This document shows positions 25,001 through 36,701 of a stretch of 64,000 bases of DNA, piece by piece. The first letter of the stretch is position 1; each line of letters begins with the position of its first letter. A program made the position numbers and the translations under genes. The stretch is taken from the NCBI GenBank assembly GCA_016169945.1, contig JADLSH010000236.1, positions 3,024,001 to 3,088,000 on the forward strand, in the 5' to 3' direction. The notes under the pieces were generated by a model, which worked only from the letters and a program-made list of their open reading frames with translations, did no database searches and was not told the origin of the DNA. The DNA is from Trachythela sp. YZ-2020 (taxonomy: Eukaryota; Cnidaria; Anthozoa; Malacalcyonacea; Clavulariidae).

Positions 25001-25143
25001 TTCGGACATAATTCACTTCTGTGTCGATGTTGTCACTGCGACAGCCAACCGAAGAATGAACGACTCGCTCCGGCGAATTGATAATATGTATTAATATGTG
25101 CGAAACCGCAATGTATCACGGTATATTGACGATACCTCCTCTG
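22098..25143. mobile_element. 3.05-kb DNA transposon nested in the MULE
   Basis: Begins CAGAGGAGGAATCGTCAG and ends with an imperfect inverse complement (TTGACGATACCTCCTCTG). The ~50-bp terminal repeats match at about 75-80 percent. A 9-base direct repeat, ACTGATAAC, flanks it (22089-22097 and 25144-25152). No transposase is recognisable; frames inside are at most 71 codons. CAG termini with 8-9 bp duplications could be hAT- or Mutator-related. Superfamily is not settled. The interior contains a hAT MITE and otherwise featureless AT-rich DNA. Confidence 0.75.
23291..23447. mobile_element. hAT-type MITE
   Basis: 157 bp with termini CAGGGGCAGACTGGC and GGCCTGTCCGCCCCTG, flanked by a perfect 8-bp direct repeat CACATAGA (23283-23290 and 23448-23455). 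The 8-bp duplication and CAGGGG ends are characteristic of hAT elements. The interior is GC-rich and folds back on itself, and stands out against the AT-rich surroundings. It has no coding capacity. Confidence 0.9.
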
Positions 25144-25403
25144 ACTGATAACTATGCATGGATATATAAGACAGGGGGGCGACTCAAATTTGCGTGGCTC
25201 ATTTACCTGCTTCAAATGTCGGGGCTTAATTCGAGCATCAAATTTCTTGACAGACTTCAAGTTAAGCCCCTGGGCTTAACTCGAAGTGCACAAATTGTGT
25301 TTCATAGCCCTTGACGAAAAATGGGTGCGTCCTGGGTGTATTTAGGGCGTGGTCGGGGCTAACTCGAGAAGGGCTTAATTCGAAGGGCTTAACTCGAAGA
25401 TTA

Positions 25404-25911
25404 TTCACACATAAGATATAAAATATCAACCAGAGGTCCTGGGTACGAGGCGGTTGATAAAATACGAGACAACATTCGTAAACATCGCCTGTTCGCAGGC
25501 TACAACCCCAAATAACAACATGGCGACTTCGAAAGAGCAATACGAAAGAGTTTTATGTTTTAATTTAAGAAATACATGGATAAAATATGGCCATAATTCA
25601 AAGAAATAAACGCGAAATTTAATATAATCGTATGTAAACCAGTAAACAAGTATTTACAGATAATAAGGTCCCATATTTCCAGCAGGAATTAGACGATAAA
25701 AGTCTAATAGTCTGAGAGTTTCACTGTTTTCTTCCATGGGTCAATGGGTCTAATGGCTCATTATGACTGCTGATATTTGTAGCGCATGTATGTTATTTGT
25801 ACATAAAAGTGGTAACTTCATAATAAGAAATTTTACTCGTAGATAAATTTCGAAACTAACCCTCATCGGTCATCGCAAAAATATTAATTCCAAAAATAAG
25901 CACACAATTTG
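25404..25911. other. Duplicated spacer
   Basis: Equivalent to 5984-6496 in unit 1, with a few substitutions. No gene, RNA or additional repeat is recognised. Confidence 0.4.
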
Positions 25912-26136
25912 ATGGCGAATTTATCAGCAAGACTGCTTTTCAGTGGCGTTGGAACCGCGGAGGAAGAAGTTTTCTTCAAAGTGCCATTTTCTCCAGCTAA
26001 AACAATGGGAAAAGTGGCCTTTTCTAATAGAAAAGGTGCCCTTAAGACGATGCTTCCTACGCCTATGCTGCTTACTTATAAAGAGTGCATATACGAAGAC
26101 AAAGTATCTGTAGAAAATATGCAGTGCCACTTGTAA
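25912..26136 (+). CDS. Small hypothetical ORF, copy 2 (74 aa)
   Basis: Same 74-residue protein as at 6497-6721, beginning MANLSARLLF and ending ENMQCHL. Conservation of the frame between two young copies is weak evidence, because the surrounding non-coding DNA is equally similar. No family is recognised. Confidence 0.2.
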   Translation: MANLSARLLFSGVGTAEEEVFFKVPFSPAKTMGKVAFSNRKGALKTMLPTPMLLTYKECIYEDKVSVENMQCHL

Positions 26137-26210
26137 TAACCATAAATTAATAGTTGGCCTTTGTCATACTGGAGATAATTCTAAAATGGAAGACCGAGTG
26201 AACGTATTGA

Positions 26211-29200
26211 CTAAAATGCCTCAAAAGGACTAATTGGTTCATGAATGACTGTTCGGTAAAACAATTTACGCGTTGCAGTCTTGAGATGATCTTTAAGTGT
26301 CATGGAGACAATTTCATATTGTGACACTTTTCCCTCTCTGAAACTGAATCCTTTGTCTGACATGAAGTTCAAGATTTTTACTAGTTGGCTTGCAACTTGT
26401 ACGCAGTGTGTACCTATTTTTGTTGCATATTGTAGCAATTTTGCCGCGTGTACTACTTCACCTTAACGACTGATCTGGACAATGTGATGATGGGTGCATA
26501 TGATCGTCAATCTGGTGTATGAAAATGATTAGTGATTGTCATGATGGTGACAACACTAAGCTTTACATACATAACTGAAGTTATAACTTCAGTCATTTTG
26601 TCGAAATGACAAGTGAGGCCAATGATATATGACGCCATGCAGTCTCTTCCGCAGCTTCACCGTAATTATAAAAGTAAACTAGGGTACCTGCAAGGTAGGG
26701 AATGCTGCGGGACTGTTATTATTCTTTAGCTTCTTGAAACAAACATGCAAACAAATATGCAACACAAATTATATTATTGGCATTGACCCAGTGGCTTGCG
26801 CGCTCTCAGTAGATGCATACCCTAGCATAGTTTGCAGAATGAGACAAGCTAAATATATCACGAAACATGAAAGACATCAAATTTTGTAACATCTATTTCA
26901 AAATATCAATATTTTCCATGTATTGTTCTTCCACATGGAATTCCCACATGATGAAACCCATGTTTACTGCGATGAGTAATTTGACACTGCCACGCAAGGA
27001 AATTTGCATATTTTTGCAGTGTATAAAAGCGTTAAAAATATATACATGTGCGCAAAATAATTTTGCATTTGGAAAGCTATAAACGAAAGCGTTGTTCCAT
27101 CATTCTGTTCTTACTTTGCTGGATATGCGAGTCACCTACATGTAAAGCACAACTCATTTCAACTCATTGCCATTCGAATATTTGTCTTAGTGCGCGCAGA
27201 ACTGAGACCCTGTCTGTTCTGACAATAATATGTGAACGCGACTAGACAAAAATATTAAGTCCATTGTAAAATAGGAATAAAAACATATTTATATGCCTAC
27301 AGTAGCCTATTTCATAGGTCAAACCTTGCACAAATCAGAATGATTCAGTCAGGAAATTTAGACGACCAATTGCATATCTGTGACTTTGTGTCAAGTTCAC
27401 ACGGTCGAGTCACAATCGTCAAGCGGCATACACGAAACATCACTTGATGCAAAATATGGAAATCAGCAAGAGAAAGCAAACGCGAATGGATAGAAAAACC
27501 TTTTAAAGACATCTCTATGTAAGACTTCCATGCTTTACAGCACTACCAGCTCAAGCAAAGTCGATAGCACATTAGCAGAATATATAGTTTATATATAAAC
27601 AGACACTGAATCTAGCTGCGATCTATTGTGTGCTTTCAGCGTTCATAGATATATAAATTCAGATTGCCAACTTTCCAAAAAGGAGTAAACAAATGTAAAC
27701 ATAACATATAAACAAAAGACAAAATATCCTACCTTGAATGGTCAAAATAGACTTGAAAAAGCTTTAGAAATTCGATAAAAATTCGAAGACTCCGTCCGTC
27801 AAAATCGAAAAGCACAGGAACTGAGCGAGTTTAAAATTTGTGTTCTGCGCATAGCAAGCGCGCACGACCACAATTCCATGCGCTAAATAAAATTTACTTA
27901 AAAACTCCCTCTCTGCACATATTAGGCTGCTGCTACGCTCGCTCGCTTCAGGCTCGCTCGCTCCGCAGCAATTATAGAAGTGAGACTGACATCCAAGGGA
28001 CAAGTCATTATTTATGTTTGGGGTGAGAAATGGTGGGGTAACTAAAAAAACTTACTTGTCTTAAGAGGGGTAGATAAGAAATATTTTTATCAGTTATCAC
28101 ATACAGTCAAGGCCACGCGGAGGGTTGAGCAATGACCCCAAGATAAGTATACTCACCTTCCATATGACGGGAATTTTCTCTCAAGAGAAACTCTGTACGA
28201 GATTGTTCCAAGTCAACTTTATGATGAAGGGAATGTGCGTATTTATATAAATCATTTTGAACTCGGACCAAGGATAGTATGAAGAATGGCACAATGATAA
28301 AAACAGCACACGCCAATAGAGAACGTAGAATCAACAATATTGTACTCTTCTCTATCATATTTTCAATATTGCACGTAATTCGCTCAGCCTCGTTGACTTC
28401 GAGACGAACCAATAATTTACTGTAGTTTGTCATCAGACTAACCCACTCAACAGCGTCCTTCATTGATAAATTGATGGGCGCATTCGATGAAAGGATTTTT
28501 CGTTTGGTTTCAAGTTTACCCAACAACAAGGAAGTTTCCACTTCGTTTTTGAGGGAAAGGTAATTGTCGTTCACCGCTGGGGACAGGATTTGGGCAGTTT
28601 GCAGAAATGCTTCACCGCGTACCCGTTTCTCGTTATACATTGTTATGGAGATATTTTGAAAAGTAATATTTCTCGGGTAGTGAAAATACGCTCCATATGC
28701 CTTTTCCATTTCAAGTTCCTCTCTGCTCTTAACGATCATGTCATAGGCAGTCAGTATGTGTGCATGATCAAGGTTTTGAGAGTCAGTGGAGTTTACTAGC
28801 CAGGATATAAATACGCCAATCCAAAATGTGTAGACACGGAAGTAAGACGGAATGCGATTATCATTAGTTTCGTTGTTTAGCCCAGATCTTAAATGATGAA
28901 TTCCAGCCATGAACGATGCAAAGTCTGTAATAACTGTTCCATTCTCGCCAGAGAAGGTAAACTTCCAATTGTGCCGTAACTTTCGAATACGCATATCTGT
29001 AACACTGTTTTGCAGCATTAAATCATTCTGTGCAGTTATGTTCGAGGGATGTGTCAATACAAACAAATAAAGCGAACTTTTACTTCTTTCGTCCTGAAGA
29101 GCATTGATGACTGAGGACACCTTGAGGCAAGTTTGGATGTACTCTTTCAATTTTTGTTGCCGTTTCACATATTTTGCTGTGATAACAACATCAGTAATGA

Positions 29201-29342
29201 GGAAGACAATAGATAAGATTGTCAGAAGAGCAATGACACAAATCTTGATTACCTGCCATCGTTTGTGTTTTGTAGTGATGATATTGCTGGTGGTGACTTG
29301 AGTTTCCGTTTTAGATGCCGGGAGATCTACAACGGTTGCCAT
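26211..29342 (-). CDS. NIT-domain membrane sensor A2 (intact first exon plus candidate last exon)
   Basis: Exon 1 is 28157-29342: 395 codons plus one base, from the ATG at 29342, in a good context (AAGATGG). An upstream in-frame extension has no ATG. Residues 31-56 form TM1, LQDER (82-86) is the NIT signature, 57-332 is the helical ectodomain with NxS/T sites, 333-357 is TM2, and a cytosolic helix follows. The donor is AAG|GTGAGT in phase 1. A minus-strand exon at 26211-26461 has TTAAG before it and begins in the matching phase. It adds 83 residues (GEVVHAAKLLQYATKIGTH... to PFEAF-stop). Its acceptor has a weak pyrimidine tract, so the join is inferred. The added tail matches no domain I know and is not a cyclase. 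Family knowledge points to ligand sensing at the plasma membrane. Confidence 0.75.
26682..27968. other. ~1.29-kb unit-2-specific insertion in the A2 intron
   Basis: Units 1 and 3 run straight from the GTAATTATAAAAGTAAA region into ATAGAAGTGAGAC, while unit 2 carries this extra segment. Its right end is a GC-rich hairpin (GCTGCTGCTACGCTCGCTCGC against GCTCGCTCGCTCCGCAGCA). It is probably a transposon. I see no transposase, and the short frames inside (for example 26867-27082) are not recognisable. Confidence 0.5.
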
Positions 29343-31712
29343 CTTAAAGTGTCTCGTGTTCTGTGCTAAAATTGTTATTTGAAACAAGAGTTAGTGATTT
29401 AGTACAACAAGGGCCCTCGCTCGAAACCTCGACGTATTTTCTATATTTCTCAGGTATTTACATTCTTCAACCAACTTCTTCAATATTGTTCAACCCTGCC
29501 TACACTGGAACCCAACATTCAAGTAAAAGTAATTGTAAAGTCAGGGATCAGATAGAAACAGCTTAGAAATGTCTGGTAATCACGAAAAAGCAATAGAGAA
29601 TAAATAACATATTTCTATCTTTTAAGCGCGAACAAGGTGGGAAATTTGCGTTTTCGAAACATGCGAAACCAGCTATCGTCAAAAAGGGTGGGAACATCCA
29701 AGCCGACCAAGCGTTGAGCATGTGATGGCGCTCTATTTGTAATGCTAACATAATTAGACATTTATGTTAGAGTCGCATAAATTATCTAATGGTAGAATCG
29801 AAATGATCAAGTCGAGATTACTAAAATTATTGCCGTTGGAAATACCTGAAATTTTAACCCTACAGTTCCAAAGAACTTTTCAGGTTATGAATAAGGTTAT
29901 GAAATCTGTCTGAAATATGCATAGGGGACATAGCCTTTAACAAGCCTTGCTGAGCACAGCACCCCCCCCCCTCCCCCAACTACACCCATGCCAGGCCACA
30001 GTAGTCTCATTCATTTGAATATTTTTGTTCTGAGTGGATTCGGTATTTTGCAGCTCAAAAACAAAGTACTCGACGTGTGTGTCTAGCATACATACAGTCT
30101 TTGTTTCAGATCTGCAAAATGCCAAATCCACTCAGTCTCTGAACAAATATATTGGCAGATCAGAAACAAAGTAATAGACGCACAGCTGGCTGAAATGTTG
30201 GATAGCTCATTCTGACTGATTACAGTTGAACTTGTTAGGTTTTATATTCAATTTAGCCCGCTACCTAGACCTGATGTTATTGTTCTTGACAATATAGCCA
30301 ATTCGGAAATGGGCCAAAAAAATTTTTGAAATAATTTCCTCCGGGAACAAAACAATTGAGCCCCTTGACAACGTATACTGCCGCAGGAATCTATAATCAC
30401 ATTGACAAAATGAATATTAACGTAGTCCAAACGACTTGAATGACATCATGTCCCAAATAACGTCAATATTTTGTGTTCAAACTTTCTAATAATAAGAGAA
30501 ATAGATTTGCGTTCCAAAATCGATTTGAAATTGCAGAGCATCAAGAAGGCATTTATATGTCCATATAAACCGAATGTGTAACAACCTCCCTGCACCTGCA
30601 GGCACTACAAAGTCTACATCAACGTTTTTAATTACAGAAAATACAAAACAATGGACACTCCGAAAACGGTTAACATTTTTATTCAACATTTCGACTATAT
30701 TGCAGTCATCATCCTGAAATGTTGAATAAAAATGTTTACCGTTTTCGGAGAAACCTCTGCGGAGGAGAGAGGCAAGGCAGTGTCCGCACCCCAAATATAC
30801 TTGCCCGTAAATATACTATGATATCTCAGACGTATGAGTGATAAATTATAGATATTAAAATACACTGTAATGGTTTGTGTGTTGTACTACCTAAAAATAT
30901 TAAAAATACTTCAAGCAAAGGAATCCTAGCTTCGACCGGTTAGACGTGCAGCCGCTAACTTCACAAAAAAGGCGTTCGCTCGAAACATCGAAGTGTTTTA
31001 ATCTTTTTCAGGTGTCATAAGGTAATTCAGACACAAACCACAACGGCTCATTGTATATATAACACGACCTGGACTTCGACGTGTGGGATATCAATATAGA
31101 TGTTAGATATAAATTCAATATATGTAAGTTAAAATTTGATTTAAGATTAGAAAGAGAGAACATAAAACATTTACCAGCTAATACTTTTACTCTTCTTTAG
31201 TCAGCACGGTCTCTGTGGAGTTGCCTTTATAAATTGAAGATTAAATAATGTAAACCTGGCAGAACATACAGTTACGTACGTATACAGTCACATACAGTTA
31301 ATGAAGCTAACCGACAATAGACGGGGCATTCTTAAGACATAAAACAGCCTAAATAACTCCATAAAAGGTAAATACCTGTTTAGTCTGTATAAATACTTGA
31401 AGTGCTGGCTTTTCTACATGTGACATCACACCGTCCGTACGTTAATGTCAAAAATAATTGAAAAAATAAAACACTTGTGACTAGTTGAGTTTGCAGATAT
31501 TGTCGTTTCTTTCTTTCCTAGCAATATTGCATGGTATCTTTAGTTTAAATACAGCAGTTTATTTTAGAAAACTACTAACATAGAGTCCTCTATTCAGTCA
31601 GTGTGTATAACTACATATATTAAGTACTACATCTGTATAAGATATCCAGATAAAAGAGCAGATGTGGAAAATGACTGCATATAATAATCATGCATTGTTC
31701 GTCATAAGAATA
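29343..31712. other. Upstream flank of A2
   Basis: Promoter-side DNA shared with A1 and A3. It contains the two hairpins described for A1 (about 30005-30135 and 30657-30755) and a C-rich run near 29962. No coding frame is supported. The 102-codon minus-strand frame at 30486-30794 runs through the hairpin and has no counterpart in the other copies. Confidence 0.45.
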
Positions 31713-32516
31713 AGTCTGATACAATTCTGAATTCGCTTTTTTCAATGTTAAAATACCTAAAACCCAAGCAAATTTTCACTGTGCATGTAACGCGATGGAG
31801 ATACTTGACCGATAACGCATGTGAAACAATATATCAATGCGCATGACAATGACACCCAATACCTTTAAAATATACTGATTAAAATAATTCTAAAGGTAAT
31901 GGTAACTTATTTTCTTTAATATCTTTGATATATTTTCTATCAGTTTTAATAGACAATAATCCTATTTTAATTCATAAACACCAAATGATATCTCAAAGAC
32001 TAATTTGAAAAGTATGAACCCAAGTGACAAATCCAAGATTATACACAAGCATGTTTATTGTAATATATATGCACACCTATAGTGCCTATACTACCATATA
32101 TATACTTTAAACGATGTCTTTAAAAAGTTACCTTTTGTAGCTATGGTAAATTCAGCAACACGAACCGTAGTCCAGACTCGTATATGCAAACTGATGGGAC
32201 TAATGTAGTGCTATATATACTACAGCAGCTACCAGGTTTATTCAAATACACAATCAAGTCATTTCCACATGACGCACAAGTTATAGGCAAACCTCCCCTC
32301 CGAAATGTGAATAAAGTCAGAGAGCGCTTTTCAACCATTCACAAAACATGGAATATTAAAGCCTGATTATGTAAGCTTCCTTTTGAAGCTTAAATGTGCT
32401 TAACCTGGGTTCGACCCGCGTTCGTTTTCCTACTCTGGAGACTGGAACAGGATTGCATGCATTCATTTTACTTTTATTTAAAATGTTTGGAGCTCAATAT
32501 GCAAATGAGCCTAGTG
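31713..32516. other. Unit-2-specific segment
   Basis: Replaces the SINE array of unit 1 at the same position. It contains a plus-strand frame at 32184-32366 (MQTDGTNVVLYILQQLPG..., 60 codons) that could be a scrap of a mobile-element protein, but I do not recognise it. It also has a phrase near 32400-32430 (CCTGGGTTCGACCCGCG) resembling a SINE tail. Otherwise nothing is seen. Confidence 0.35.
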
Positions 32517-32518
32517 TA

Positions 32519-32867
32519 TACACGTAAAAATCTCACATCTTGTCAACAAGATGTGTTCGAAAAAGACTTGTAGCAAGCTTCTCAACAAGTTGTAACAACG
32601 TTGTCATTTTATCAAGTTGCTACAAGGTTGTCACCCAAAACTTGTTAACAAGTTGGTGAATTGCAAGACGACAAGAAGTTGTTGGAACAATTTGTAACAA
32701 GTCTGTTGAGTCAACAACCGTGTAGCAAATTGTCAACAAGCCGTTGACAACTTTTCAACAAACTGGGAACATGAACCATTGCAAACACATCTTGATTATA
32801 AGTTGTTGAAACAGCATTTGTAGAAGTCTGCTGCAGGTTTGTTACAACTTGTGTATTTCTACGTGTG
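32519..32867. mobile_element. CAACAAGTTG-rich element, full-length, TA-flanked
   Basis: Ends TACACGTAAAAATC and ATTTCTACGTGTG are imperfect inverted repeats, with TA on each side (32517-32518 and 32868-32869). The body consists of degenerate palindromic CAACAAGTTG words. The TA flanks suggest a Tc1/mariner-type non-autonomous element. The unit 1 copy (11061-11352) has lost its left end. Confidence 0.6.
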
Positions 32868-32869
32868 TA

Positions 32870-33389
32870 CCATTCCACAGACAGTTTCGAATATCCCGAC
32901 ATATGATTCTCATATATTTTGAAAAACATTCATAAAGTGAACACCTCTCAGGATATTGTCTTCTAAAATCTCCGAACTAAAAATGGACAGAAATAATATA
33001 GGGAAAAATATTTTTGTTAAGTCTTAAATGACCAGGATTCTACCAAACGTATTTTTTTATTTATATTTTTGAAGCATTTAATGTTTGGAGCGTGGGAGGC
33101 AAACTTAAGTTAAATCAATTTAACGGGATAAATATTTTTTGTACAGATTTGTTGTAGAAATTAAAACGCGACTGTTTCCTGTATTTCGTCCGAAAAGAGA
33201 TATTTTGCCATAAAACTGGAAAAGAAATTGACAATTCTATATTCAGATGTGGACGGTTAGGAACAAATTTCCGCAAGCATTTTAAGATCCGGTGATGATT
33301 TTATAAGAGGACCATTGGAGTTTTAAACCCTTGCTACAGCAGCAGCAATACATTATTTTCTCTTAGTTATAACTTTTTTCTATTTCAAA
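32870..33389. other. 5' region of gene C2
   Basis: Copy of 11353-11886 with small indels. Likely promoter and leader of gene C. No defined signal is recognised. Confidence 0.35.
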
Positions 33390-34964
33390 ATGTCTTGGGC
33401 TGATATTCTATAACAGCGACAGAACAGCGACAGTGGTTCGTAAACTGTGGTTCTGATCGATTCTATGATAACAGAGCAACGAACAACGAACAAGTGCACT
33501 AGTGCAGTATCTAAACGACAATATAACAACATTTAACCTGCCTAAGATCTATGTTGACTCTTCCAAGACATTACGAGACAACGCTGACGTATTGGTGAAT
33601 CAGATTAAAGCGATTGACACAGTATTGGATAACACTGATGAAGAATTGAAGAAGAAACTAGATCCAGACTTCTACGCGAAGTTGACAAATGTTCGGATAC
33701 ATCGTTTCGACAAACGAAATCCAGTCAAATTCTATGAACACAGTAAATTTTCTATTAAATTTTCCCTTCCAAATACGCCCCCCTTTCTATGATCTCCCTT
33801 TTAGAGGAGGAAAATCATCAAGACCCCTCTCTATTAAGATCTTCCCTTCTATTAAATGTAAATTTTCTATTAAAGTTTCCCTTCTCAAATACGCCCCCCT
33901 TTCTATGATCTCCCTTTTAGAGGAGGAAAATCATCAAGACCCCTCTCTATTAAGATCTTCCCTTCTATTAAATGTAAATTTTCTATCAAAGTTTCCCTTC
34001 TCAAATACGCCCCCCTTTCTATGATCTCCCTTTTAGAGGAGGAAAATCATCAAGACCCCTCTCTATTAAGATCTTCCCTTCTATTAAATGTAAATTTTCT
34101 ATCAAAGTTTCCCTTCTCAAATACGCCCCCCTTTCTATGATCTCCCTTTTAGAGGAGGAAAATCATCAAAACCATTCTCTATTAATATCTTCCCTCCTAT
34201 TTGTACTGAATCGATTTTTTTATGATCCTGAAAGTTGATGTCATTTTTCAGTACAATGTGAGTTTTAGATTACAGTATGCGTCTAAATCAATAATCGCCT
34301 CTCTATTCAGCCCCTCTCTACTTAATTAATACAGGATTTAATGATATATTAAAATGTGATATAAATCCATTAATCAGATCCCCTGATAACAAAGCTAATC
34401 GAGAAGGATACTTAAATCAACATAATCGTTTTCTTGCTCAAGTACAGTCAAAATGTGTTTTTTTCTTAAATATTAAGTGGCTGTCGTGACATTTTATAGT
34501 TAAGGACGGTTTTAATTAAAGTTTATGAAATTCCTTCTCTCTAATTCGGAAACAGAAATACTATTTCGCACTTTTACCCAAGTCTTACAAATGATATGTT
34601 GTTTTAGATTGAAATTTCTCAGAAAGTCACCGACGTCGTGGCGGGAATCACCGGAGCTACTGTGGGAGGGGTAGTGGGGGAAATCGTTGCTAACAAGTTA
34701 ACAAAGTTGGTCCTCTCGAAAGCAGCAAAGCTGGCAGCTTCTACCGTTGCAGGTGCAGTGGCAGGAGCATTAGCTGGGATTGCTTTAGATGTCATCATTG
34801 GTTCAATCCTGGGAGCAGTTGAACGTGATGAGTTAGAATCAGCTTTACAAGCACTACAATCTCAAGTTGAGGAGTTTATCCCTGCCTCAGAGCTATATAC
34901 TGATAGTATATTGGAAGTAATGGCACAGGTTAAAATATGGGACAGATATCATCCAAATATTTAG
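33390..34964 (+). pseudogene. Gene C2: two-exon unknown protein, N-terminal part damaged
   Basis: The ATG at 33390 runs into a stop after seven codons. The next ~110 bases contain several small indels relative to C1, including a duplicated ACGAACAACGAAC stretch. From about 33502 exon 1 is clean, and it extends past the point where C1 shifts frame (DEELKKKLDPDFYAKLTNV). Exon 2 (34623-34964) is intact: VTDVVAGITGATVGGVVGE, a long Gly/Ala hydrophobic segment, then an acidic helix and the end YHPNI. The exon 1 donor is not resolved (candidate at CACA|GTAAAT). C1 and C2 break in different places, so a third, healthy copy may exist elsewhere. Function unknown; a membrane-active helical hairpin is my inference. 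Confidence 0.6.
33751..34205 (+). repeat. ~116-bp tandem repeat, four units, in gene C2 intron
   Basis: Units start at 33751, 33866, 33982 and 34098 (115-116 bases apart), with the same unit as at 12251. Units within this array are more alike to each other (all with TTAGAGGAGGAAAATC) than to the first-array units (TTAGAGAAGG). That suggests homogenisation after the duplication. Confidence 0.9.
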
Positions 34965-36205
34965 ACATCTAATTGTTAGGTTTAATTTAGACATGTATTA
35001 GATTTAATAATACTTAGACATTTATTTTAGTGATATAGATTTAATAATTAGACATTACTATATTAATTTAGACACACATTTACATGTATTAAGGTAGCCC
35101 ATGAATAAATTTTTTCTATACAGATCTAATTTAAAGCACTACATTGATACTTGATCTCTTAGCAATAATAAATTCGTTGTTTTAATTATTATGATTGCTT
35201 TTTGGCATTATATCATGGATAATAGAAAGCTTGAAAACTTGAAGCTTCATTGAAACCTTCTTTACAGAAAAAAATGAAAGTTCAGGTATCACGAGTTAAA
35301 CATGCATGAGTCACATACTCCAGTGTCTCGAAGATATAACAATCTAATTTGTTTTTGCAGATTAATTAAATACCCAAGTCCAATATATTTTATACGAAAA
35401 AGACACTTCCGCAGTATTATGAAATGATCTCAACCAAACGATCATGGCTTGCATTATTTCAAGTACTTAATAATTTCGCAGAATTGCTTTTAGAGATAAA
35501 ACAAAAGTTACGAAGGACATTTATAAGTGGAACAATTTCTACACTGGTCGCCTGTGTGTTAATTCAAAATATTAATATGTACGTTATAACCCACGGAATA
35601 ATATACGCAATGTAATCCGCATATATAGCTAATCATTTGCACAGCTGATCGGCAGTTTTAACGCATAAGATTTCAATCTCACTCTACTATCCATGGTATC
35701 ATCTTTTCAGAAATATTTCAAAGTAGATAAATATATCCATAAAATAGGACCTGAATGTGTGGGGTAAACTTACTACTTTCAAAGATTTTGAAATTTGTCT
35801 CTATTTTTGAATCACAACTATAACAACTGAGATTTTAGACAATATCTCATGACAGCTAACAATATATTGACATCCAAAAAACCCTCATTAACACCCATCT
35901 CCTTCAAAAGTCAAGAGAGTTCAACTTTACCGTGCTTGGCCGCGCCACTTTTCACTCAGTTTTGAATTTGAGGTTTGACTCAACGCACAGAAAGACGACC
36001 TTCTGAATTTGTTTGAGAAAACTGCTTCCATCGAGAAGCTAAATCTGCCAAGACAAAAATTTAGTCTTAGTACCTTTGCTAGCACTGGTGGTATTGTTAC
36101 AGTTATTGGTCACCTTAGGATGGTGTGAAACAAAAATTGCGAATAAGTAGGTATTAAAATAATAGGAACATGATAGACCATCCAATTCACTCACTCACTG
36201 ATATA
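34965..36205. other. Spacer between C2 and B3
   Basis: Copy of the C1-B2 spacer. It includes the counterparts of the two weak exon candidates (35415-35578 and 35991-36128). No cyclase or other output-domain exon is found on the minus strand below B3. Confidence 0.45.
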
Positions 36206-36439
36206 CAGTGTGTCTCAAAAAATACTGAGCCCTTTCAAATTCAAATTAGCCATAACCTATTGTAGTAATTTGACAGCTCTAATTGCTTCGAATTAATGGT
36301 GCGTAATTAATTTCCCATGTGTATAAGACCTTGTGTTTTTGCGCACCATTAATTCAAAGCAATTAGAGCTGTCAAATTACTACAATAGGTTATGGCTAAT
36401 TTGAATTTGAAAGGGTTCAGTTTTTTTTGAGACACACTG
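36206..36439. mobile_element. Tc1/mariner-type MITE with filled/empty proof
   Basis: 234 bp with ~85-bp terminal inverted repeats starting CAGTGTGTCTCAAAAAA, flanked by TA (36204-36205 and 36440-36441). Unit 1 shows the empty site near 14719 (CTGATATATAATAG). The superfamily is therefore well supported, and the insertion postdates the duplication. Confidence 0.93.
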
Positions 36440-36701
36440 TATAATAGTTAATTTACATGGTTCGTTACCTTTCTATGCTTACATTATCATAACAATGCCG
36501 GTCGTCACAGAAGAGAGACTCGCATTGGGCGGGAAAACATGCAGAACTTTTCAATGGCACTCATGCATAGAAATATACACTTTCAATTTCAGACATGTGA
36601 GTTATCTGTGAATGTGAATCACGTAGCAACGGGTACAAACATGCGATACTATTAAGTCCACAGTATTGATGTCATAAATGATGGTATAAATAAATACTAA
36701 C

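Larger units (their letters stand above)
20976..25403. mobile_element. Mutator-like element, second copy, interrupted and end-eroded
   Basis: Same element as 4632-5974. The left arm (20976 to about 21205) and right arm (about 25180-25403) again consist of inverted CGAGTTAAGCCC words. Both extreme ends and the 9-bp flanks present in unit 1 are missing here: about 40 bases at the left and about 22 at the right. A 3046-bp transposon is nested inside at 22098-25143. Unit 1 also lacks ~40 bp next to that insertion point, so it does not show an exact empty site. Confidence 0.75.

Noticed and set aside
28157..29387. Start of sensor A at an upstream MFQITIL extension
   Set aside because: The first codon there is TTG. 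The ATG at 29342 has a good context and aligns with the B start (MATV against MASI).
30486..30794. 102-codon minus-strand frame upstream of A2
   Set aside because: Runs through a hairpin repeat and is not kept in the A1 or A3 flank.
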